Shown piece by piece: positions 1-14,400 of a stretch of 64,000 nt of DNA. The stretch is from contig NC_092524.1 in the NCBI RefSeq assembly GCF_037038585.1, positions 45,345,001-45,409,000 of the forward strand. Direction: 5' to 3'. The number at the start of each line of letters is the position of its first letter. The stretch's first letter is position 1. The position numbers were made by a program, and so were the translations under genes. The DNA comes from Patagioenas fasciata. Taxonomy: Eukaryota > Chordata > Aves > Columbiformes > Columbidae. Below the pieces are notes generated by a model, which saw only the letters and a list, made by a program, of their open reading frames with translations, made no database searches and was not told the DNA's origin.

Positions 1-3000
1 GAAATCCTTCCTGGCTTTTCACCCCTTATATTCATTAATCCTTATGAAGTTAATAAATATGCACTGAGACTTCTATAGAACCTAGTGTATTTGATATACT
101 TTGAAATTTTGTTGTTGAAGTCAGCCCACCAATCAAGCCTAATGGTAGTCCCTGCTCTCCTTTTTCTTCTTCGTTATAGGTCTTCTTTAGAATGACTCCT
201 GCTTTGAAGAATCTTCCATCTCACTCCAGTGACATCCTTTATACAGTATATATATTTACACCTGATGCTTTGATGTTACACCAAGTGAATACCAGGTTAA
301 ACCCATGTAGGGAAAATCCAGGTATGTGTGCTTGTTTGACTGAAAATTGGTTCATTTTCTTCATGCAGTTAGAAACCTTTCTTTTCCATAGCTAGCATGC
401 TCATTATTTGGAGTTAGTTTGAGAACAAGCAGGTAACACCCCAGCACAGAGTTAATGTTTTTAATTGTTCTGGTCTGAGAGACAAGGGCATTCTGAGCAC
501 ATAGGTGTGAGGCATCAAGGAAGGGGGGCATGGATGGAGCAGAGCTTGACTGACATCCAGACTGATCCCATTAGTGTCATGCTCCAGATTTAAGAGTGGG
601 GCTTTCTGGTTTTTCATCCCCTTTTCTCTTCTGCTCTTGCTCTGGAGCGCAGCCAGGGGAGTTTTTGGTTGGGACGTGTAGCCCGGCCTTTTGACATTTT
701 GCAGAGGCCTCCGGGCTTTTCTGCCTTTTCCTCTTTTTTCACTGTTGAGGACCAAGAATAGCTTGCTGGGACTGGCTGCTCAGTTGTGGACCGAGTTCAT
801 GAGGAATTGCCTTGAGTTTTTTTTATTTCTATTTTATATATACATTTACTAGTAGTGTATTAGTATTTTGTTATTTTATTAAACTGTGTTTATCTCAATA
901 CAAGTTTCTCCCATCCCTTTTGGTTCTCTTGCCTGTTGGGGGAGTTGGAGGGGCAGAAGAGGGTGACTGAGCGGCTATCGTGGTTGTATTGCTGGCTTGA
1001 GTTAAACCACAACAGTATGAAATCTGACTGGAGCAATTCCCTATGGTCATGGATTATGTAACTGTTATTTTGACAAAACCGCAAGGCAAAGCAATTTACA
1101 GTTGTAGTAAAAATGCAAATACATCTTCTAACTGTGCCTCAACATACTTGGAACAACTTGGACTTTGAGTTTATCTCATAGCCCAGGGTTGGATTAAGCC
1201 AATTCATATGATTTAACAAACTGAAGCTGACTACAGGAAAAACAAAAAAAAAAAATAATAAATCTTGGTCTATTATAGGCTCTATCAAGCTTCTGTTTTA
1301 ATTATAGATTTTATAAAGTTTCTAGAGGCTACAGTGGCAGGATTAATTTATTCAATGCATCTAAAATCAGCATAATGTCAGACTGAGTCTGAAGAAACCT
1401 GGATCATTACTCAGAAATCTTTAAACTGTCAGTTGCCTCAGCTCTGCAGCTCTGCTCCGTCTAAGGGATGACAGCTATAATACCACCACATTAATGCCAC
1501 CAGAGATAGCGTACACACACACACATATACACACAGAAAAAAATAGAGTGAGAGGGAGGGGAAATACTGGAGAGCACTTTTATTATACAAAGACCAGAAT
1601 GATTTTTTTTTTTTTTTTCCTTAGAAGCAGCATCTCACTTTGTTCCTTTGAAGGGCTTATAGACAGAACATATAGTAAACTACTGTTACACTGTATGCAC
1701 TCCAACCTCTGTGCAGAATATACCTGACTTAATAGTCACTGTAATTTTCATGATATAGTAGTGCTGGCACAATATTTTACACCAAATATCTCTGTAATAA
1801 AGGTAACTTCATTTCTGGAATATACTCTTTCCAAAGAGAATAATTTCATTTTAATTTACAAGGTATTTGCAATGCTCCAAGATCAGGGTAAACCTTTAGA
1901 TGGGATTTACTGTATTTCCATTTTGTTAAAATATTTGTGGTAATCAACGTCACTTGGGGAAAAAGTTGTTGAAATAATGCCAAAAACCAAACATAGCAGA
2001 ATAGAAATCATACGTATTCACAATAATAATCATTAAACATTGGGCAGGAAAAACGTGTTCTCTTCACAAGAAAAACTTGGACAGTAATACCTTTCATAAG
2101 GAATGTTGTAAGCCTCCCTGAAACCTCAAGAGACAGAACTAACTTAATATTCACCTTCTACAAAGAGTTTGGAAGTGACAGGCCTATTAGCAAACTAATT
2201 AACAATCCATTATAAATGGCTAAACCAATTTTCATGGTTTAATTGTAAACTCTTTATGACCCTAAAATTTTCAGGTGCTCCATTCTTCATAAGATACACC
2301 TTAAAATTCATCACAATGAACCACTAATTTAAATGACTACCGTGAGTAATGCAGAAATATATATCCATGATCATATTAACATACTCCTATTAAATATTTC
2401 TTTCCATAAAACACCAAATAAATACACTCTTACTGTTTTCATGTTACAGTACAAATACAACTATATTTTTATTTGGGTTTTTGCAGGTACACGTTGATCT
2501 GCAATCTGCTTGTATTAAAATATGACTGGACTGTCAGGATATTGCTCTCAGCGGTGCAAGCACTGTTTATTCAGCAGAGGGTCTTATGAGGGCTAGATCC
2601 AGCTACAAAATAACACACATATGTCACAGTGGACCTGTAAATCCAAACAGTCCGTGATAAGGATTTAATGTCCACATTATACTCATTCCAGTGGCAGTCA
2701 GGTTTGCTTTTTAATCTTTGAGCTGACTCTAGCCTGCCCCCTTGGACTGAATGACAATTTGCATCTGAACCTGTTCCTGGAGTGCCCCTTCCAATTAAGT
2801 TTCATCCAAAAGAAAGCCAAAAAGGATACTGAAAGGATCAAGTGAGACTGCTTCAAAGCACAAACAAAAGCATAAATGCCGAATGAGCTGATTTGCTTCA
2901 AACCAAGCTCTTGATTCGAACATGAATTGGACATACCCCAGAGATCAACACTTGACATTTTGTCCAGACATTTTTTGTTGAAATGTGACGATAAAGTGGC

Positions 3001-6000
3001 AAATTTCACACCTGTTACTGCTGAAAGCAAAAATCTCTGAAATCTCTGAGGATGCCAACTGGTCTGTCAAAGGATCAAACCATTCTGATCAACAAAATTT
3101 CAACTGGAAAAATATTTTACTTTAAATGGGGAAGAAAAGTCAGATAAACCCCTCAGCTTCAGAGAGAGTCTCAAAAATCAATGGGTGGTAAGAAACTCTC
3201 TCCCAAGACAGAAATTCCAACAGTACATGAGCACAAAATATCCACTGAAATTGTTTCCTGGTATATGGCTGTCATCTTCTGAAGAAAAGTTATCTTTGTG
3301 ATGGTCTTCCTTACCCCACTCTAAGTGTAGGAGAATTTAGATGGTAAGGCAGAAGTCATGCTGCCTCAAAAAAGGAAGCAAGAAAGCACACTGAAATAAC
3401 ACCATGAGGTGACAAGAGGCACAAGAAAGCACAAAAAACCAGACTGTGGAACTGTCAGGTCAGCTGTCCCAATGGGTTAAAGATAAACACAGACTCAGCC
3501 TTGGTTCTGATCCAGTCCCTCCCTCAATACTCCAGATCAAGCCAACAATAAGAGTCCTCAGACTTCCCATTTGGTTCACCACCAGCTTGCAACCAGACCC
3601 TCTTCATTGGACCACCCATCTCAGTCAAAACAGAGGGCTCTGCCTGCAGCCTGTTCTGGGCTCCCTGCTGCTTCCCCGTGGGAGGCCAACTAGGTTTTTC
3701 CAAGAGGACTCTGAAGAAAAGCTGAAGGACTATTTCATTCTTACAGACAGCATGGTGAGAACCATGAGAAATTTGATAGTCACCACTGTATAGGTCTTCA
3801 TTTTTAAGCCCAGAGGCCTGATGTCCTAAAGTCTTTGGACAATTTGGGGAGACATCTATTTCAAAGACTCTCTCAGCAGTTCCTTTGCTCTGCAAGCTGT
3901 TGGCTAGATGGCCAACACAGCTCAGCAGACCCAGCCAGGTAAGAGTTTTCTTACATTTGTCTAGGAATGTATTAGAGAAAGACACTGGTGTGCAGTCTTA
4001 AAGGAAATGTATTAATGCAATTAGACCACCTATTCTCAACTCGAATAACAGCCTGATATTGGCTGAAGAATACTTCCTTAGGGCAGGCAGCTGTGCTACA
4101 ATTAGGTCTGTTGCCAGAGGGGAGTAAGACATGCTCTCCTACGCAGCCTGGGCATTCACAGACAGCTGTATGTGTGCGTAGCCCACTCCCCACCTCAACA
4201 CCAGCTGTCCACGCTTTGATCCAGACAGCCTTCCTCTGCCCCGCTCAGAGCCTTCCTCCCCTTTTTAGTGAGCTCATACTACTGCTGTTAGTAGGAAAGT
4301 TTCCTTTTTCCTTCTTTTCCTAAGCTAGAAAAGGGCCACTTCTTTACAGGTACACAGAGAAAAAACTTGCTTACAAATTTCAGGTGAAGATTCCATTAAA
4401 TCAGCAAAAGATTTTTAAGATGTCAAAACCTGTGGTCTGTGAACTACATATAAAAAAAGTCTGATTTTGTAGTCTTATTCCTTACAAGTTGTGTGTTGGA
4501 AAAATGAGCAATAGTCTTCCTTCTCACTGGGAAAATTCTGGTTTTCCTTCTCTCAGCTTCCCTTCTCTTAAGTCAGAAATCTGTTAAACACAAAATTAGA
4601 CATATGCATGTTTCAAGATTAATTTTTCTCTTGTGGTTTCCCACCTCTTCATTTATAACTTAGAAAAAGTTAGACTTTTGTACAACATTTTGCAGTTCTG
4701 TTTTGATTGTTTACCGGTTCAAATGCCTCAGTCAACGGTTTTGCATTATTTAGCTGTCAATGAAAACAGAAAGTTATTTAGTATGCCTGAAAGGTAGCCC
4801 TCATATTTTAGACTGCAAAATCTACGTTTTAGTAAGCTATAGTTACTTATAAAGCCTTGAAGATCTTGGCCTTTGAAAATGGATCTAGGTTTTCTGATTA
4901 AGTGACCTCTAGATTTCTCTCTCACTGGGCTAAGACAAGTGAGAGAGGTTATTGATATGCAAATACATATTGATGAGCCTGAAATGCAAAGTTAAGAGTT
5001 GGATTTAAACTCTGTCCTAACCCAGCTTTCCCACATTGTGGCACAGAACTTAGCAGAGTCCAGTAAAAAAGCAGAAATGTCAATAGTAAAGTTAACTTTG
5101 ATGTCATATTGTAGTCCTGATATTTTTCATGTTGTAAATATATGAAATACATGAAAATTGAAAACTTTCTGTATGCAAACTGAAAAACTGAGAATACTAG
5201 CAGAGTCTTAACACTGCTATGGATACATGGCTGTGGCAATGATGTGTTTCTTTCCTGATCAGCAAGCAATATAAATATATCTGCTATTTTCAAGTATGTT
5301 GCTCCATCCATCAGGGCTGCACTGAACAGACTGCATTTAGTAGGTAAGTGAGGCATGGCAGAGTGATAAAGTGAAAAATTACTCCCACTTCAGCTATGCT
5401 AAATCCAAGCTATGCACTGTAAATGTTTACAAGTCCTTTTAACGTAACGCCTCTAAGAATACAGCTTTAATAAAATTACACCCAAATGTTCAAAATAAAG
5501 TATTCCTTTTCAGCTAATTTCAATCAAATAAAAAGAATTCAGAAGCCCAACTCAAAAAAAAAAAAAAAGAATTGAAAAGCCCAAAGCCCAAAGGATTTCA
5601 AAAGCCCAACTCAATAATATGAAGTACTAATTTACATGGAAGAAAAGTTTGCATGGTTACAAAGCTCCATTTCTATGACACTAGCTGTACAATGAGAAAG
5701 GCTCTTTGAAGTCAGTGCTGTAAGAGAAAATGATTTGATAATTGCACAACAGTGGGGTGCAGTAAGTTTCAATATTTCCTTATATTTAGCTCCTTCAGCT
5801 CCCTGTATAGAAGAGGTGGATTCCTCTGAAGGGTAATTTAAAACAGGAAGCTAATTTAAATGCTCTGAAAAAGTCCCTGGAGAAGCTTAGACATCATCTT
5901 TTACAATAAAAACAGTAGTTCACCATCTTTCATGCCAGGGTTTGGCAGTATGAACTCCAGGCTTCCCCTGAGTATACTTGCGTGTTAAGTGTAGATAGGT

Positions 6001-9000
6001 AGAAGCAGCTGCCATCTCAAACATCCTTGATTTGGCCAAAGCAGTAGAGATCAAGATTTGTGCCAAAAGCAAACCTTCCAGGGCAGTAGAATATGGTTTT
6101 CTGTCTTGACATTTTATGATGCCATAAAGAGATATTGAGAGGTATTAAACACTAGGCATCACAGTGAGGCTTCACTGTGAGCACTGTTCCTGTGGTTGCA
6201 ATAGACTAAGTGATGACAGAAACAGATTATTTCTTGGTCTTCAGTGGATTTTCCCTTCACCAAGAAGGCTTGTGTCTGCCTCCACCCATGCCCTGGGGTT
6301 AATAAATGGCTGCAGCTTCATGCGGTGAGGAAGAACAGATCTAAAGGGCCCAGTGTGGTCCCCTTTTGCAAAAGACCAGGGCAAAGTGAGACCTGAGGGG
6401 CTCTGCACCAGCTGTCCGCTTCTCCTACTGTGCTGCAAATTAAAAATAGGCATGTGCCCTAGAATTATATCTTTACATCGAAATTCAGTATCAACCCTAC
6501 TTTCCCATGGCTTTTCATGAAAGAAACTGAGAAAAGCTCCCTTCAGATCTGGTGACAGCTAGGCTCTGAGGGACCTCGTCTAGCCCTACCCATTTGTCCA
6601 AGAGAGGAGAGGGGTTTGCTCTACAGAGGAGGATGTGAAGCAGAGGGAGTGCTTTCTGTGGGGTACCCCTGCTGTGTGATGAGAAAAGATGCATTGGATT
6701 TCTGACAAAGTTATTGAAAGAAGAGCTGCTGTATTTGTTAGCTACATGTACGTACTCGCTTCAGTTTTTCTTGAACTTTATGATTCTGTCCCCTTCGTGT
6801 TAGCAACATATTTCATGGCTCTACTAAATCAGAGATTTTATGACTCATAAGGAAATCCAGGCAGGCTGCACCAACTTTACCACACTTATCAGAAGGGGCT
6901 TAAAGTTTATTTCATTATTTTCTTGTGCAACCTAGAAATATTGAATTCAGGCAGATTTGCCAAATCCAGCAGATGGGTGACATTTTGGGCAAAGAAAATA
7001 TGTATTCAGTATAGAAGATTATAAGCAGGGAGGGTCCTTGGAGGAGGAGGAAATCTTACATACATTTTAAGGTTTGTTCTAGTTATACTCTTTTCTGAGG
7101 CGCAACATATTTTTTATTGTGTCCTTACAATCTGGGAAGGGAGCAACATTTACAGATAGCAAAGCCTTGTGGAGTAATCCCAATTCCATCATGATGTAGG
7201 GCACAGCATATAGTACAGTGCATACCTTTCAAAGCTATTGAAATTTTGATTGATCTTCCTAAGTTTGTTCACTCACAGGTTAGGCCTTTTGCTTTTACCA
7301 TACTTAGGTTGTCTTCTTAAATCAGTCCTTAGGACTCAGTGCATACTGCCACTACTGTTTCTTTCTATTCAGAACATAAACAGTGATATGCAAGAAAATC
7401 TTTCTTCATATATAAGAAGTAATTATTTTTTTAGTATTTTTTTAAAACAAGTACAAGAGGAAAAAAAAGGATTTTAAAACCAATTTTTTGTGTATGGTTC
7501 TCTTACCTAAAGCTGTTACTACAAATGAAACCTAATTAAGTAATTCTAGAGACATTCTTATCTGAGTTGGGTTTCAGCCGAATTGCCTCTATATCAATGA
7601 GAGAGTGGCTTTTTCTTTAATCCTGTCACAGTTCTTTTCCAATTGTTGGCTTGTGTCTTTCTGGTTAAACGAGATCTGTGAACAAGACCAAGACAAAATC
7701 AGCAGTGCTTACACGGGTGACTGTTTTGGACAACAGTTCAGAAAACAAAGAGCACTCAAGGTTTTTGCTTAACAATTCTTAAGTATCAGTAGTCATTTGC
7801 TAGAGTCTCTCAAGCCTTTCCTTCACTACACAAGTGTTTCAACTCAATCTAATACCCACTTTAAATTAAGCAGAGGACCCCGGTGACAAATAAAAAAATA
7901 TTCCATAGAAATAAGAGGCACTGAAGAAACAGACTTGAATGAGTTGTTTTGAAGGTTTTTGATATAGAGGACATTTTTCCTGCTAATGGAATCTAGAATT
8001 GTTTGTAAGATCTATTAAATCTAGTAAATTTGTTGGACTTGTTGTTACAAAGATTCCTTTTGGAACGTCCCATCCAAACCAATAAAGTTTATTACGAAAG
8101 GGCAACTCACACTACCTACACATTTTTTTAGACACTGCCATTACACTTTTTGTTTCAATTACACAGAAGGCTAAGAGAACATTATGGCTTATTTCACTGT
8201 TCACTTTGTACAGAATTGAGATGTTAAGCACACTACAGTGCTTAGGGACAAGAAAGCTTTGGTATGCTGTCAAAAGTTCCCATTCTTCAGTCACATTGCA
8301 TGCTTCAATAAATCCACCTATACAAGGCAATGCCTTAAAAAGCTGTCACCCATGCCCAATGTCAGCAGCATCTCTCAGTGACTTGGCAGTAATCCCTGGT
8401 TATCCTCATCTTTCTTGGCTTCACAGACTGACAACAAGACATGAGTGATGGGTGAGTGAGACCTGGGACAAGGCCATATGCAGAAGTCACAAACAATGAA
8501 TATAACAGACCTCTGCTGTCTAAGTGAATTAAAAAACTTGAAACATGCATCTAGTTGTCATGGCAACCATGAGCATCCAAATCCATCATTCTAAGGGCAC
8601 ATGCGAAAATTAACAAACACTTTAAATGAACTTTTGACATCATCCCTCCTATGGTATTTATATTTTGCTTTCCCCTTTTCAACTCTTGCACCTTTCAAGA
8701 AGAGTTGTAAACAGTTGCTTTCATATAATGTTAATTGAAGACAAACATCTAAATCTTATTTTCAAAACACAATAAAATATCCATTTATTGAGTTCAGACA
8801 CTTCTAGCCATAATAAAAGGGACAGTTTGTTACCTCAAAATCTGAAAAGGGCACAGAACTCAGATTTCTATCTCAGCCTGGCTCAGGTCTCCAGCCTGTG
8901 TTTTTTCTAGCAAAATATTTTTGCGTGACTAATTCAACCATGTTCTGTAATTGAATCCAAAATCTGAAACTGTTTTAGCTAAATAATACAGATGATAATT

Positions 9001-9069
9001 TTCTAATGCAAATGGCATTGTACCAGGCATGATGTAATTGTTATCAGAATCACACAATATATAAGGAAG
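1..9069. other. Anonymous noncoding DNA, no gene recognised
   Basis: AT-rich sequence with stops in all frames. No exon with convincing splice sites and protein similarity was recognised. Visible small features are a CA-rich dinucleotide tract near 1512-1536, a T run at about 1603-1618, and a short duplicated motif AGCCCAACTCA at 5544-5554 and 5603-5613 on either side of an A run. The longest open frame, on the minus strand at 3524-3985, resembles no protein I know and is treated as chance. The stretch could be intronic or intergenic; the sequence does not decide. Confidence 0.6.
1512..1536. repeat. Short CA/TA microsatellite
   Basis: An imperfect CA repeat interrupted by TATA. It is followed about 70 bases later by a long T run. 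It is short and probably only modestly variable. Confidence 0.75.
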
Positions 9070-11450
9070 AATTAATCACTGGACTAAAACTTCATGGATA
9101 TCTAGGAAACGGTGATCAGAACATGATTTAAATTTCATAAGAGAAGACAGATCCCAGTTCCAATGCAAACTAGGTTTTCAATAGAGCTAATTTTCTAAAT
9201 CAGAAGACCATTATTTTGAAGGAAAATAATCAAGCAAAGATGTGACTATATGCATAAAGCTGCTTAAGAGAGAAATTCAAGGAAGGTAGGAATTTTTAAA
9301 ATATTTAAAATAATTTACATTTTTATATAGCAAATGAAAAAGGAGTAAAAGGTTTAGGGAAGTTAAAGGAAAACTCATGGGTAGCAAAGCTAAAGCCTAT
9401 AAGGATGAAAGCTTTTTAAAGTATACTTATTGCAAAATGCATTGTAATAATCATATAGCCTCACTATTAAATAGATTTTCAATATTCACAATAATGTGGA
9501 AAAGTGCTTATTTAATTTTCTGTTATGTGTTTTAAAAGGAAGCAGAATGAGGTATTCAAAAGAAGATGCTGAAGGGATTTACAGTCCACTAGTAATTAGA
9601 AATGTCAAATAGCCCTATGAAGAATAGATAGTTTTAAAATAGAGGCCTTGGTAATTTACACCCAAAACAGCTGGATGAGTGTATCCCTGGTTTCAGAATT
9701 GCAGGGGCATTTGAGAAGCCCGGAAGGATGCTAGTGCTGTACTGACAAGCAACAAAAGTAATGGCACTTGCCCGGGTACTTATGGGCTCACTAGCCTGCC
9801 ATTTAAACGAGGAAAAGCAAAAATTGATATGAAATTCAATTAACAAATACAGAGTAATAATTTATGCCAGCCGAAATGACTTTACAGACAATAGGTCTCA
9901 TCAAACAAATTGATCTATTTTGTAGGAGACCACAAGAGTGATAAAGACAACTGGGTAGGTACAATAGTCTAGAAAGATACTTGAACTTTCACTAACTGGC
10001 AATGATCTCATTTAAGAATTAGCACTAAAACAAAAAAGAAAATCAATCTTTCCTACATGAAATAAAGTGAGAACTGTTCAATAGTTGGGTATCTGAAAGT
10101 AGCTGCTTTTGTTGTTTGTCTTATAATTCAATATGTTAGTAGCACTCTTCAGGGTTTGTTTTCAGGTTGGATGTCACTCAACATAATAATTAAGATTCAA
10201 ATGTAGATACACAAGTACTTTAAACAAAAAGTGTAAATGCCCCAGTGTTTGGTAAACCACTAATTACCAATAGCATACAAAGTCATCAAACTTGCTTTAC
10301 TATTCAAAAGTTTGCAACACAAAAGCAATTACATGTTTAGTAAATATTTCTGTCAGACAATCTCATGGAAATGGCAACCATGCTCAGAATAAAAGGGACA
10401 AAATGAATTTTTCCAAATAATGAGTCAGGAACACCTCAACAGGAGTTTCTAATATGAACATTAGAGTCTCACAAACAACAGAATAGCGAGCAGTAGAATG
10501 GCTATGTTTTGATGTCCAGCACCAATGAACTACACCAAGTGACAGTTCTGTTGCCTGTGTTTTATAACAGGAGGATGAAAGACTGGAAAATCATGAAAAC
10601 ATGGGAAAATGCTTGGAAAATGCTTTACAGTAAGAAGTGTTTAAAAAAAAAAAAAAGAAAATGCTCCCCTTTTTCAAATAAATAAAGACTGACAACCGAT
10701 GCAGTTCTAACACAAATGTGCCTTTATGAACTTCATATATACCAAATTTTAAAATACAAAGGAGAAAAACATTAGAAATATATGCTTCTGGAAAGATGAA
10801 AAGCTATGTCTAGATGTGTGGAGCAATAACAAATTAGGTCAGGTTTTCATTGAAAAGAATCCTTTTTGATCACTTCCCAGTTTATAAGAGTAGATTTTAG
10901 ACAAAGAGACTCATCTGTCCAGAGAATCATGTTTTCACAAAACAACCATCCAGAGAGCAAGACCCGATGTGAAAACTGTCCCACAATTCAATAAAACAAT
11001 TCAACAAATTAAATCAGCATTTGAATGGACCATACATATTGTCTGAATTTGCAGTCTGTTTGAGAAGGTCCCCCTCTCCACACATTCCTGCAGAAGCTCA
11101 GCAATGAGACAGAAGTTCTCACATGTGTTAAAAAAATAAATAACAAAAAAGTTAGGAAAAACTCTCTGGAAATTAGGAAACAAGACAGAAATAATTGGTC
11201 AGTTTTTCTAATAAAAGTAGTCATTAGTGAAATCTCATGGGGATCTGTACTGAGCGCATTCTCTCTTTTATATATTCATAAACAATCTGGAAAAGAAGAT
11301 GAAGCCTCATGTGAGACAGTTTGCTGATGAAACATGTCATCCGGGTTATGAAAGGTGATGGCTGACTGCTAAGGAAAGACCTTACCGTAAAAAACATGTG
11401 GCCTGATGAAATATAATGTATTAATAAATAATCATAAAGCAAGGTGCTGA
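9070..11450 (+). mobile_element. Ancient degraded CR1/L3-type LINE relic
   Basis: This is a heavily decayed non-LTR retrotransposon read on the plus strand. The clearest part is about 11,229-11,335. There, two adjacent frames give SWGSVL followed by IFINNLE and then QFADE, the order of the RT palm motifs ([18 protein letters not shown]) of CR1/L3 ORF2, with one frameshift between them. Upstream pieces near 9,110-9,240 (GTGATCAGAACATGATTT), 9,340-9,440 and 9,890-10,010 resemble, at DNA level, the endonuclease-to-RT part of the same family in the right order. Their similarity is weak and was judged by eye. No open frame survives. It could be several independent fragments rather than one copy. 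The 11.2-kb part is much more certain than the boundaries. Confidence 0.55.
11229..11335 (+). pseudogene. Reverse-transcriptase palm remnant of the old LINE
   Basis: Translation on the plus strand gives ISWGSVLSAF in one frame. Near 11,275 it shifts to a second frame reading IFINNLEKK and QFADET. This is the order and spacing of the B/C region of CR1/L3 reverse transcriptase, where the catalytic pair is the DD of FADD. Here the second D is replaced by E (FADE). With the frameshift, this copy cannot encode an active enzyme. Its divergence is far greater than that of the CR1 copies at 50 and 61 kb, so it is much older. Confidence 0.65.
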
Positions 11451-14400
11451 AGTAGTTAAACCAAATGGCATCAAATCAAACAAACAGATGACAGGTGCTT
11501 TTGACATCAGCAACACTATTTTTAATTCCTCTATCTTAAATAATTAATTTTTTTTTTTATGTAAGAAGGCTTTGAATAAAAAAAAATGAAATAAAATTCA
11601 AGGTGAGACAAGAAAACAACTTAAAAAGTTTCAGCCAGAATGTTTATCCTGTGCTAGAACCGTAAGCAACTGAAAATATCAGGAAGCCCTAGACAATATT
11701 AAAAAAAAAGTTTTCTGGTATCATCTCTGCTCTGTCAAATGTTACTGGTATCTTGCCCATCATCTCAGGATTTCTTCGAGATTGTCGGCATCTACTGAGT
11801 CAGAATACCCAACTATTTTAACAACCCAAGCTCTAATATTTCCACCAACCCCACTCACTTTATTGTGTTATCTAATGGCGGTATAAAGAATGCTGATTCA
11901 AATTTTCTAGAAGTTTGTCTTTACAATTCCTATCCATTTCAGACTTGCTACCCTCTGAAGGCAGGTTACCTTTCCTTCTTTTAAAACCTAGCACAGCAAT
12001 AAGAAATGGAAAACATCACCATTTTGAACAACATTTACTCTCTTACTCACAAAACTAATTATATGAACTTGAAAATATATACAGTCAGAAGGACTAACAA
12101 AATGGATGAAGCAATAAATGGATGCTGAGTTTTTATTTTGAATTGGTGGAATGTACCCGTGACTCTGGGAAAACTGTATATTTACTAATGTTGATAAACA
12201 AAATGAAATACACAGATTGGAAAGCCTGTAAATCACAATCACAGGTCCACTAAAAGGGAAGAACAGCTGCAAATGTTTTGGAGACTAAAGCGAGAAAAAC
12301 AATTTGCAATATAACATGAGAGTCACCTTGGACAGAACATTAGAACAACTGCAAGAACTATAGCGTGAAGCAGAGCTATCGAATGGCTGTCACCTGGAAA
12401 ACAATGTTTGGCAAGAGTTACCGTGAACAGCATATTAAACCTGAGTTCACACTGTAAAACAGTAACACAAAAGACAAGCACAATTGCATTGGAAACAGAG
12501 AGAAGGCGATATATTCTTTCAATGTGGGCACAGGAATGTCACAAAAATTGTCAACCCATTAAACCCACAGACTAATTTCTTACCTCCCACCTGCAAAACG
12601 AAGAAGTTGAGCAATCAAACCTCATAGCTGGCACACCAGCAAGGTGAAAATGCTGGTAGCGGGACATGAACAAGACTCCTGATTGTAAACCACTGCAGAG
12701 ACTGTAGCTGACAAGCTAATGAGGTCACTGGCACAGGCCCAGAGGATAGAGAAAACTCCAGCCAGACATCCCAGCATGTAAAACTCACAGAAAAGGTGCA
12801 GCCACAGCAGAAACAAGTGAGAGGAAGTTAACGTTGAGTTCTAAACTCTGATGTGAACTGTCACATAGCTACAAAAACAATTGGGTTAACACTAATCTGG
12901 ATTTCTGTGTTTCACATTGCAGTAATCTTGCATGAGCTCAACTTTCTGAAGTTGCCAGTCAGCTGTGAAAAAATATCAGTGACACGTGGAAGGGCAGATG
13001 CAAGGGGAATGAGAGACAATTTTCACCTGTCAGGAGCCCCAGCTTAAGTCTACCTTCCCAGCCCTTTGCTGTCTGTTAAACCAAAAGGAAAATCTCCAGG
13101 AGAAGCAACAAAAAAGACTGCTCCAGCAGTTTATAAGGCTGAAACCTTTTTTCTGTGAAAAAACAGGATCTGGTAGAATTGCTCAAGCAAGGAGAGAGTA
13201 TTCTCTGCTTTGTCACCAGATGTTCATGGAAGAAGAATGGCTCTGCTGCTTTTCTCCCTCTGGATATCCACAACAAAGCAAGAGAGACAGGTGGCAGAAG
13301 CCAAAGGAGACCCATCTTAAGAGCCAGTGTGCTTGAAAAAGAAATGGGACAGAGGGAAGAATAATTAAAGATTTTGTGGAACAATCAGGTCGCCTCCTGA
13401 ATCTAAATAATATAGTTCTGAGAGTACTGAAGCATTAGAAACTGAAGAGGTTCATAAAATCAGGCCCATGGTCTGCTGCTTTTCCCCACTTACCACAGAC
13501 TGTTACATCTGTTTTCCAAGTAAAACTGAGTTCTAATTAACATGCCACAGTGCAGCTCAAGGCAGATGGGAGGGAGTAGAAAGTTTTTAACAGAGCGTAA
13601 TAGTATGGATACACATTTCTAAGGACACCTTTATAACTCTATAGTTCTCTTCTCATGTACTTCTCACCAATCCCTCTCTATGCAGGCGTCTGCCTACGTG
13701 GGTGGCTCTTGCTAATTTAATTTGTATCTCCACATTGATAATAACGTGGGAGCAACACATGAAATGTAACCTGGCTTTGGCTCTGCCTTTCAAAAACAAG
13801 TACATCAATTATAGCAAGATACTGGATTCCTGAAAAAGTGTCATAGATTCTTTTGTATGGAGATCAGGCATATTTGAGGTTTATGCAGCCTGTTTGATAT
13901 GGGATTATGTTGTAAGGCGCTAGGCAATTTCAGCTTTCTCTGTCTTTGGTGCTGGAAAAAAGCACTCAGCACGTACAAGGAAGTTCTTGGAACTTCACAA
14001 GGATCGGGCCAGAGTGAGAACATTAGGAGATAGTTTGCTTTCTAATATTTTAGGTCCGACTCATTGAGACTTGATATTTTTAATCTTACTCAAATATGAA
14101 CATCTTCAGGAGTAATTAAAAGGGAACCATTTTAAAAGAGCTTTTTATATCAAAGAGAAAAAAAATAACTTTGTGTTGGCTGTCTAAAAGAAGTGTGACA
14201 AAGCCTAATTACTTTTATTCAAAATCTAGGCCAAATAAAATGTCAACGTAACAACTCTCTTTCAAATTTAGAGCTGTATAAAAAATGTTACAGGGAAACA
14301 GACTGTAATGGATGTAAAGAAATCCAAGTCTGGATTAAATGAAAAGCTGTTATGAAAAGAAAGTGTACCATTTTCACAAAAGCAGCCTCATGACAAATCA

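Noticed and set aside
3524..3985. 153-residue open frame on the minus strand, the longest outside transposon or LTR sequence
   Set aside because: Low-complexity-free but unlike any protein I know. It overlaps a 115-residue frame on the other strand, and no splice or promoter context was seen. One frame of this length is expected by chance in 64 kb on six frames. Conservation or RNA evidence would change this.
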